A DNA stretch of 5,210 bases, taken from contig JAUTXM010000115.1 in assembly GCA_030838025.1 (NCBI GenBank), positions 1 to 5,210 on the forward strand. The letters are read 5' to 3'. The stretch is from Acidimicrobiaceae bacterium (GTDB taxonomy: Bacteria > Actinomycetota > Acidimicrobiia > Acidimicrobiales > Palsa-688). The notes under the pieces were generated by a model that saw only the letters and a list, made by a program, of their open reading frames with translations, did no database searches and had not been told where the DNA came from. Below are positions 1 to 5,210 of the stretch, in pieces (the stretch's first letter is position 1; each line of letters opens with the position of its first letter). Position numbers and translations under genes: made by a program.

Positions 1-2
1 CA

Positions 3-587
3 CCGGTCGAAGAGACGGTCTGGGCCATGCAGGACATCGTCAGCTCGGGAAAGGCGCGCTACTGGGGGACGTCGGAGTGGTCGGCGGACGAGATCCGGGC
101 GGCGTCGGAGATCGCCGAGCGCCATCACCTGCGCAAGCCCGTCGTCGAGCAACCCCAGTACAACTTGTTCCATCGCGACAAGGTCGAGCGGGAGTACGCC
201 CGACTCTACGAGGACATCGGGATCGGCCTCACCACGTGGAGCCCGCTGGCATCGGGACTGCTCACCGGCAAGTACGCCGACGGCGTGCCCGAAGGCAGCC
301 GGGCGGCCCTCCCGGGCTACGAGTGGTTGAAGGATGCCGTGACCGACCCTGAGCGCAACGGGCAGGTGCGCCAGCTTGGCGCAGTGGCGGATCGGCTGGG
401 ATGTTCACTGGCCCAGTTGGCGATCGCCTGGTGTGCCGCCAACCCGAACGTCTCGTCGGTGATCACCGGGGCCAGCAACGTCCGCCAGGTAAACGAGAAC
501 ATGGCGGCACTCGACGTGCTCCCCCTGTTGACACCCGAGGTGCTCGACGAGATCGAAGCCATCGCGGGCGGCCCCGGCACCGCCTGA
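3..587 (+). CDS. Aldo/keto reductase, Kv-beta-like (partial, 5' end outside window)
   Basis: NAD(P)H-dependent oxidoreductase of the aldo/keto reductase superfamily, presumably cytosolic. The frame is open from base 3, so 194 C-terminal residues are visible out of a usual 310-340, and the gene starts left of the window. The ATG at 27 is internal, because the family sequence (PVEETVWAMQDIVSSGKARYWG) runs through it. Motifs seen are YWGTSEWS, EQPQYNLFHRDKVE, TTWSPLASGLLTGKY and, near the end, LAIAWC followed by SSVITGASNVRQVNEN. The SPL and GASNxxQxxEN motifs line the NADP(H) site in this superfamily. The wording is closest to the voltage-gated potassium channel beta-subunit branch, whose bacterial members are soluble reductases of aldehydes and ketones. 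The catalytic Asp-Tyr-Lys-His tetrad lies upstream, so activity cannot be judged here. Family assignment is firm; substrate is unknown. The TGA stop is at 585-587. Confidence 0.93.
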   Translation, partial: PVEETVWAMQDIVSSGKARYWGTSEWSADEIRAASEIAERHHLRKPVVEQPQYNLFHRDKVEREYARLYEDIGIGLTTWSPLASGLLTGKYADGVPEGSRAALPGYEWLKDAVTDPERNGQVRQLGAVADRLGCSLAQLAIAWCAANPNVSSVITGASNVRQVNENMAALDVLPLLTPEVLDEIEAIAGGPGTA

Positions 588-823
588 GCGGGATCGGCTC
601 ACCAAGCCCCTCGCACCCACGCCGTGGCCTACGAGCCGCGTCTGCGCTGCCGTGGGCCGGTTACGGCGGCCCCGACCGGCCCCGGCGGCGGATCCGTTTG
701 GCAGTTCTGCCGGCTTTGTCAGTTCTCCCGGATTTGGGACGGCAAAACTGCCAAAGCCCGCCAAACTGCCAATCGATCGAGTCGTCGATGCTCCAGGCGC
801 GCCAAAAATCGTGTCGGGGACGC
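588..823. other. Intergenic region between convergent genes
   Basis: This 236-bp gap lies between the stop codons of the aldo/keto reductase (+) and the cyclase (-). Short open frames cross it but are Arg/Pro-rich, lack recognisable motifs and run into the cyclase antisense, so I call no gene. The left half (588-690) shows nothing beyond short GC-rich inverted repeats such as CCACGCCGTGG. The right half contains the phased inverted repeat listed separately. Confidence 0.7.
698..772. repeat. Imperfect 33-bp inverted repeat built from 18-bp-phased GGCAGTT motifs; possible hairpin or terminator
   Basis: Bases 698-730 pair with 740-772 at 27 of 33 positions, leaving a 9-nt loop (731-739). Each arm is itself two copies of a unit spaced 18 bp: GGCAGTT at 700 and GTCAGTT at 718 on the left, AACTGCC at 746 and at 764 on the right. 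Two of the six mismatches (707/763 and 725/745) are C-A on the + strand, so they become G-U wobbles in a - strand transcript, giving 29 of 33 pairs. That favours folding as RNA at the 3' end of the cyclase message, 51 nt after its stop. There is no T-tract on either side, so a classical intrinsic terminator is not proven. A REP-like dispersed repeat or an operator array are alternatives. Confidence 0.6.
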
Positions 824-2347
824 TTAGCCGGCGACGCGCACTGAGAGCGGCTCGTAGATGGCCACCGGTTCCGAACTGCCCCGGATGGCCACGTTCCCGA
901 GTGACGCCCACTTGGCGGCCTCGTTCCCCGCCTGCGCCACGGCCTGGCCGGCCGCCAGCACCCTTCCCGGACGGCCCTTGGCGATCTCGGTCAGGCGGGC
1001 CGCTTCATTGACCGCCCGACCGATGACCGTGTACTCGTAGCGCTGTTCGGTTCCGACATTCCCCGCCACCACGATGCCGGACGACACCCCGATCCCGGCT
1101 GACACGCCATGATGTTCGGCCGCCAGGGCTCGGATTGCCAGGTCCAGCTTACGGGCGGCGCGCAGCGCCCGCGCCGCGTGGTCGTGCTGGAAACCGGGCG
1201 CCCCGAACACGCACAACGCCCCGTCTCCCTCGAACTTGTTGACCCAGCCGCCCTCGTCAGTGACTACCCGGACCACGGTGTCGAAGAAGGCGTTGAGGGT
1301 GGCCACCACCTCGCCGGGGGGCAGCACCTCGGCCAGGGCGGTCGAGCCCACCAAGTCGACGAAGAGTGCGCTGACCGAGTGCTGCTCACCACCCAGGCCG
1401 CTGCCCGCCTCCAATGCCCGCCGGGCCACCTCCACCCCGACATGGCGGCCGAACAGATCGTGGAGCTGGGCCCGCTCGCGCAGTCCCTGGACCATCTGGT
1501 TGAAACCGGACTGCAGCAGCCCGATCTCGCCGCCGTCCTCCACGTTGACCACTACGTCGAGGTCCCCGCCCTCGACGCGTTGCAATCCCGCCCGAACATG
1601 GTCGAGCGGATCGGCCACGGAGCGGGCGACGGCGAAGGTGATGATCAGGCCGACGACGACTCCGGCCAGCGATATCGCGATCACGGCGCCGGAGATGCTG
1701 GGCGTGGCGGCGCCCGACGCGGTCGAAGCCTCGGCGTCGAGGGGCAGCAGGGCCAGGCCCAGCAACGGGATGGCTGATCCGAGGGCCCAGGCCAGGATGA
1801 GGCGGGGCCGTAGCCCCAGCGCGGCGGTCGGCGGGGGCGCTTGTGACTGAAGCGTGAGCGGGATCAGGGGCGCCGCGGCCCGCTCGATGAGGAAGTAGGC
1901 CAGGGCAACGCTCACCAGGCCGCCCAGCAGGATGGTGATCAAGACCTGGACGGTGAACAGCGCCGACGAGTGCAGGACCCACGCCCACGCCGCGAAGGCG
2001 GCGGCGCCGCTGACCCACGAGACGATCGAGAACTTGGTCGAACGCCACGGAAGCGTCAGGGTCGCCTGCTGCTCAGCCACGGTTGGGAGCCGGCGTTCGG
2101 ACAGCCACGCGGTCGCATGGCCGAAACGGCGACGGATGAGCTGGTGCTGGACCGCGGCGGTGATGACCAACAACGCCACGACCAGCCCTGCGTCCACCAG
2201 CGTTTCGCTGCGCCACTTAGGAGGAAACGGTGCGATGAACTCGAGGTACAAGAAGATGAACGATGCGCCGGCGAAGTTGGCCGCGAACGACCCGATCATC
2301 ATCCGAGCCCTGACGTCGGACCAGCTCAAAGCTCGGAACCCGGGCAT
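824..2347 (-). CDS. Membrane-anchored class III adenylate cyclase with HAMP domain
   Basis: Predicted to convert ATP to cyclic AMP at the inner face of the membrane. Numbering is from the ATG at 2347 (507 aa). About six hydrophobic helices lie near residues 18-40, 50-71, 106-128, 132-153, 181-203 and 219-241, then a HAMP linker (about 237-294, with RSVADPLDHV and a GEIG motif), then a catalytic domain (about 322-500). All canonical class III residues are present: metal-binding D331 (FVDLVGST) and D375 (FEGDG), adenine-selecting K371 and T440 (YTVIG), and transition-state N447 and R451 (VNEAARL). The Lys/Thr pair is typical of class IIIb adenylate cyclases. The architecture matches mycobacterial Rv1318c-Rv1320c and Rv3645; the enzyme would act as a homodimer. 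The open frame extends three codons to a TTG at 2356, but that codon overlaps the proposed -10 box and neither start has a clear Shine-Dalgarno sequence, so I prefer the ATG. The input signal is unknown. Confidence 0.93.
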   Translation of the reverse strand: MPGFRALSWSDVRARMMIGSFAANFAGASFIFLYLEFIAPFPPKWRSETLVDAGLVVALLVITAAVQHQLIRRRFGHATAWLSERRLPTVAEQQATLTLPWRSTKFSIVSWVSGAAAFAAWAWVLHSSALFTVQVLITILLGGLVSVALAYFLIERAAAPLIPLTLQSQAPPPTAALGLRPRLILAWALGSAIPLLGLALLPLDAEASTASGAATPSISGAVIAISLAGVVVGLIITFAVARSVADPLDHVRAGLQRVEGGDLDVVVNVEDGGEIGLLQSGFNQMVQGLRERAQLHDLFGRHVGVEVARRALEAGSGLGGEQHSVSALFVDLVGSTALAEVLPPGEVVATLNAFFDTVVRVVTDEGGWVNKFEGDGALCVFGAPGFQHDHAARALRAARKLDLAIRALAAEHHGVSAGIGVSSGIVVAGNVGTEQRYEYTVIGRAVNEAARLTEIAKGRPGRVLAAGQAVAQAGNEAAKWASLGNVAIRGSSEPVAIYEPLSVRVAG

Positions 2348-2361
2348 CGTCGGCAAAATTA
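2345..2361 (-). promoter_or_regulatory. Possible leaderless promoter (-10) of the cyclase gene
   Basis: Read on the - strand, TAATTT (2361 to 2356) fits the -10 pattern TANNNT and is followed by exactly 8 nt (TGCCGACG) and then ATG (2347-2345). This would put the transcription start at or next to the A of the ATG, giving a leaderless message, which is common in actinobacteria. The -35 is weak: GGGACT at an 18-bp spacer matches TTGACA at 3 of 6. The model explains the missing ribosome-binding site and excludes the TTG start. Confidence 0.35.
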
Positions 2362-2372
2362 CCGCACAGGAC

Positions 2373-2401
2373 TCGACGTAGTCCCTGTCGCTGTGTAATC
2401 A
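2373..2401 (+). promoter_or_regulatory. Probable promoter of the 186-aa RHH-like gene, leaderless
   Basis: TCGACG (2373-2378; 4 of 6 to TTGACA) is followed by a 17-bp spacer and TAATCA (2396-2401), then 8 nt (TGTAACAC) and the ATG at 2410. The spacing is ideal for a housekeeping sigma factor and places the start of transcription at about the ATG. No Shine-Dalgarno sequence precedes the ATG, which agrees with leaderless translation. Confidence 0.45.
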
Positions 2402-2410
2402 TGTAACACA
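2392..2410. promoter_or_regulatory. 19-bp dyad TGTGT-N9-ACACA, possible operator
   Basis: TGTGT (2392-2396) and ACACA (2406-2410) form a perfect 5-bp inverted repeat around a 9-bp centre, with one further inner pair (2398/2404). It covers the proposed -10 box and start of the + strand gene, where a bound repressor would block transcription. The downstream gene encodes a possible RHH protein, a class that often represses its own promoter. A dyad this short can arise by chance, so this is only a candidate. Confidence 0.3.
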
Positions 2411-2970
2411 TGCAACCGACTCAATCGTCTTCGACGACAGCAGAACAGCGGGCGAAGCTCCACGGATGGTTCGCCGGGCAGGTTCCCGACGACTGGTTCA
2501 GTGGCGCCCCGACCGTGACCTTCGACAACGACGAGATCCTCGTGGTGGGCCAGTTGAAGAGCCCCGACGTGGCCGCGGATGATGGACCCGATGGCAAGGG
2601 CGCGGCCGAGGCGGCGCGGATCCAGCGCTTCCGTGAGGACAGCCGTGAGCAGCGCATGCGTATTGCCGAGGAGGCTCAGCACCGGTTCCGGCGCCGGGTG
2701 TCGTGGGGTGCGACTTGCGGCGACACGACCCAGCACTTCACGACCGCCAGCGCCCCGGTGATGACCCGGCTGCGCATGCCCGAGCGAGCGGTGCTCGACA
2801 CCTTGATCGACGCGGGCGTGGCCCGCAGCCGCAGCGACGCGCTGGCCTGGTGCGTCCGCCTGGTGGGGCAGAACGAGGCGGCCTGGATCGCCGAGCTGCG
2901 CACCGCCTTCGAGCAGGTCGAAACCGTCCGCGCCCAGGGTCCCAGCTCCACACGAACCGAAGAGGGCTAA
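2410..2970 (+). CDS. Hypothetical protein with C-terminal ribbon-helix-helix-like domain
   Basis: A 186-aa protein that I do not recognise as a named family; it is probably cytosolic, with no signal peptide or membrane segment. Residues 10-50 look like a small folded module (TAEQRAKLHGWFAGQVPDDWF, then the beta-like VTFDNDEILVVGQL). Residues 51-66 are Asp/Gly-rich and likely a linker. Residues 67-97 are a highly charged helix (RIQRFREDSREQRMRIAEEA) that could be a coiled coil. Residues 117-153 (VMTRLRMPERAVLDTLIDAG, then ARSRSDALAWCVRLV) follow the ribbon-helix-helix pattern: one strand, helix, a Gly turn with SRSDAL, helix. That suggests a DNA-binding dimer, possibly an autoregulated repressor; this is inference from the pattern. 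The ATG at 2410 is chosen because it sits 8 nt after a good -10 box and is the first start in frame. It is divergent from the cyclase and convergent with the SUF genes. Confidence 0.82.
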   Translation: MQPTQSSSTTAEQRAKLHGWFAGQVPDDWFSGAPTVTFDNDEILVVGQLKSPDVAADDGPDGKGAAEAARIQRFREDSREQRMRIAEEAQHRFRRRVSWGATCGDTTQHFTTASAPVMTRLRMPERAVLDTLIDAGVARSRSDALAWCVRLVGQNEAAWIAELRTAFEQVETVRAQGPSSTRTEEG

Positions 2971-3050
2971 CCCGCGCCAGCCCCACAGCACGAGTGCGCC
3001 GCAGGCCGTCCAGCCGGCTCGGCCCGTACGGCGCTGCCGCCGCAACCGCC

Positions 3051-3068
3051 GCGCCCGGCTTCCGGCGC
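3051..3068. terminator. Short GC hairpin between convergent genes, possible terminator
   Basis: GCGCCCGG (3051-3058), loop CTT, CCGGCGC (3062-3068) form a 7-bp stem with one bulged C. It lies 33 nt after the sufU stop and about 80 nt after the RHH-like gene, between convergent transcripts. There is no U-tract in either direction, and GC-rich sequence forms such stems easily. The rest of the gap (2971-3100) shows no gene. Confidence 0.25.
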
Positions 3069-3100
3069 TACCACACCGCCGACCGGCTTTGGCTCGGGCC

Positions 3101-3613
3101 CTACGAGGGAGTAGCGCTGGTCTCTTGGGCCTCGTCGAGGCCCTGGGCCAGCGTGTTCCACGACAAGGTGGCGCACTTGATCCGCACCGGAAACCGCACG
3201 ACGCCCTGCAGGGCCTCGAGGTCGCCCAACTTCACCTCGGGCTCGGGAACCGAAGGACCACCGGCACCGGCACCGGCGCCGTCGTCGTCGGCCCCGTCGA
3301 GGCGCTGCTCGTGGATGGACATCAAGGACTTGAAGGCCCGGATGGTCGCCCGAGCCTCGGCCACGGTCTTGCCCTTCACGGCGGCCGACATCATCGAGGC
3401 CGAGGACTGGCTGATGGAGCAACCCTGGCCGCCGATGCGCAGGTCCTGGACCCGGTCGTCGGCCACGTCGAGGAACACCACGATCTCGTCGCCGCATAGC
3501 GGGTTGAACCCTTCCACTCGCACCGCGGGCGGCGTCGGCAACTCCCCCCGGTTACGGGGGTTGCGGTAGTGGTCAAGGATGATCTCGCGGTACAGGTCTT
3601 CGAGGCCCGGCAT
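3101..3613 (-). CDS. sufU: SufU, zinc-dependent sulfurtransferase / Fe-S assembly partner of SufS
   Basis: SufU accepts persulfide sulfur from SufS and passes it to the SufBCD scaffold in cytosolic iron-sulfur cluster assembly. The 170-aa product begins MPGLEDLYREIILDHYRNPR, the standard SufU/IscU N-terminus. The zinc ligands are visible: C40 and D42 (NPLCGDE), C65 (GQGCSIS) and C147 (RIKCATLSW). The long segment between C65 and C147 identifies SufU rather than IscU. That segment has 82 residues against about 62 in Bacillus subtilis; the extra stretch is a low-complexity Asp/Gly/Ala/Pro linker at about 106-126. The frame stays open upstream through sufS, but homology begins at this ATG (3613), 14 nt after the sufS stop. 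No clear Shine-Dalgarno sequence is seen, so translation probably couples to sufS. It is the last gene of the visible operon. Confidence 0.95.
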   Translation of the reverse strand: MPGLEDLYREIILDHYRNPRNRGELPTPPAVRVEGFNPLCGDEIVVFLDVADDRVQDLRIGGQGCSISQSSASMMSAAVKGKTVAEARATIRAFKSLMSIHEQRLDGADDDGAGAGAGGPSVPEPEVKLGDLEALQGVVRFPVRIKCATLSWNTLAQGLDEAQETSATPS

Positions 3614-3627
3614 GTCAGTCAGCCAGC

Positions 3628-4847
3628 TTAGGAGAACAGCCGGTCGGCGCTCGTGAGCGCCGAGGAGAGGGCATCGACATCCGCCTCGTCGTTGTACAGG
3701 TACAGCGACGCCCGGGCGGTGGCGCCCACGCCGAGGCGGCGCATCAGCGGCTTGGCGCAGTGGTGTCCCGCTCGCACGCACACCCCGACCTCGTCGAGCA
3801 CTTGGGAGATGTCGTGGGGGTGGATGTCCTTGTAGGCGAAACTCAGCACCCCGCCCCGCTTCTCGGCATCGGGCGGCCCGAAGATCCGTATGTCGTCGCC
3901 GTGGCGTTCGTGCAATGACTCCATGGCGTATCGGGTGAGCTCGATCTCGTGGGCCCGTACATCGGCCATGCCGACCGCCAGCAGATAGTCGATGGCGGCG
4001 CCAAGGCCGACCGCTTCGGCGATGGGCGGGGTACCGGCCTCGAACTTCCACGGCAACTCGTTGGCCGTGAAGCCGTCCAGCCGGACGTCGCGGATCATCT
4101 CACCGCCTCCGAGGAAGATCGGCATCGCCTCGAGGAGGGACTCGCGGGCCCACAGGCAGCCGATCCCGGTGGGGCCGAGCATCTTGTGGGCCGTGAAACC
4201 GTAGAAGTCGCACCCCAGCTCCGCCACCCGGGTCGTGAAATGAGGGGTGTACTGGGCGCCGTCCACCAGCACCAGCGCCCCCGCGGCATGAGCCACGCGC
4301 GCCACCTCGGCGACGGGGTTGAGCGTGCCGAGGACGTTGGACACGAGCGTGAGGCCGACCAGCTTGACGCCGGCCACCAACTGCTCGAGGTCGTCGAGGA
4401 TCAGCTGGCCGTCACCGTCGACGCCCAAGTAGCGCAGCTCGATTCCACGCTCGGCCTTGAGCTGCAACCACGGCACCAGGTTGGCGTGGTGCTCCATCTC
4501 GGTCAGCAGGACGGCGTCGCCCGGGCCCAGGTTGCTGCGGCCCCACGAATAGGCCACCAGGTTGATGGCCTCGGTGACGTTCTTGGTGAAGATCACCTCC
4601 CGGGTGGAGGCGGCGCCGAGGAAGGCGGCCACCTTGGTGCGGGCCTCCTCGTACAGTCGGGTCGACTCCTCGGCGATGGAGTACACGCCCCGGTGGACGT
4701 TGGCGTAGGTGGTCTCGTACAGCTGCTGCATGGCGTCGAGCACCGCCGCCGGCTTCTGCGAGGACGACGCCGAGTCGAGGTACACGATGCGGTGTCCGTG
4801 GACCAGCTGATCGAGGATCGGGAAGTCCTTCTTGACCAGTTCGACGT

Positions 4848-4857
<10 letters not shown>
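3628..4857 (-). CDS. sufS: SufS, group II cysteine desulfurase
   Basis: PLP enzyme that converts L-cysteine to L-alanine and leaves a persulfide sulfur for SufU, supplying the SUF pathway. At 409 aa it has the usual full length. Visible residues: His pair in EMEHHANLVPW (123-124), D199 and Q202 (VDGAQ) at the cofactor, K225 as the PLP Schiff-base lysine (TAHKMLGPTGIG), the EAGTPP motif (274-278), catalytic C367 in RAGHHCAKPLMRRLG and R382 (RASLYLYN) for the substrate carboxylate. H348 (HPHD) lies 19 residues before C367, the same spacing as His342 and Cys361 in B. subtilis SufS, where that His takes part in zinc-ligand exchange with SufU. The ATG at 4857 overlaps the end of sufC by 10 nt and has a strong ribosome-binding site. 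TAHK replaces the more usual SGHK, a mild variation. All key residues are present. Confidence 0.97.

Positions 4858-5210
<353 letters not shown>

Noticed and set aside
697..772. CRISPR-like repeats
   Set aside because: The repeats are only 18 bp apart with no unique spacers, occur in opposite orientations and have no cas genes nearby.
624..827. Small + strand gene in the gap after the aldo/keto reductase
   Set aside because: The 67-codon frame runs through the hairpin, has no ribosome-binding site I can see and no recognisable sequence.
1109..1850. Long + strand open frames inside the cyclase gene
   Set aside because: They are antisense to the catalytic and HAMP domains, which carry all the family residues.
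2392..2410. CRP/cAMP receptor protein site beside the cyclase gene
   Set aside because: CRP sites are TGTGA-N6-TCACA; this one is TGTGT-N9-ACACA, with wrong spacing and wrong inner base, so the dyad is kept only as a generic operator candidate.
2359..3045. Open frame of 228 codons on the - strand opposite the RHH-like gene
   Set aside because: Its product is Arg/Gly-rich with no recognisable motif, and it overlaps almost entirely a + strand gene with sensible domain pattern and promoter. It is a high-GC antisense shadow.
3614..4051. In-frame upstream extension of sufU to a start at 4051
   Set aside because: The added 146 codons lie inside sufS in another frame and are Arg-rich without homology. 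SufU family sequence begins at the ATG at 3613.

Overview
High-GC bacterial chromosomal DNA with short intergenic gaps, G/C-ending codons and probable leaderless starts. The gene content (SufC-SufS-SufU order, a six-helix HAMP class III cyclase of the mycobacterial type, a Kv-beta-like aldo/keto reductase) points to an actinobacterium, perhaps an uncultured Acidimicrobiia-like lineage. That placement is inference; there is no rRNA or other phylogenetic marker in the window.

Layout from left to right: (1) the 3' two-thirds of an aldo/keto reductase on the + strand, cut by the window edge; (2) a gap of about 236 bp (588-823) with no convincing gene but with a large imperfect hairpin built from two 18-bp-phased copies of a GGCAGTT-type motif in each arm; (3) a complete membrane-bound adenylate cyclase on the - strand with all canonical catalytic residues; (4) a short divergent promoter region (about 2348-2409) in which both directions carry a TAAT-type -10 box exactly 8 nt before an ATG, which suggests leaderless transcripts; (5) a + strand orphan protein of 186 aa with a probable ribbon-helix-helix DNA-binding C-terminus; (6) a 130-bp gap between convergent genes; (7) the 3' end of a SUF iron-sulfur cluster operon on the - strand, transcribed as sufC (C-terminal half only), sufS, sufU.

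The SUF genes form one functional unit. SufC is the ATPase of the SufBCD scaffold, SufS releases sulfur from cysteine, and SufU is the zinc-dependent sulfur acceptor of SufS. sufC and sufS overlap by 10 nt and sufS and sufU are 14 nt apart. The cyclase and the RHH-like protein share a divergent promoter region but nothing else visibly connects them. No mobile element, CRISPR array, tRNA or rRNA was found. I see no clearly new multi-gene system. The least explained items are the phased hairpin at 698-772 and the RHH-like orphan gene with a dyad over its promoter.
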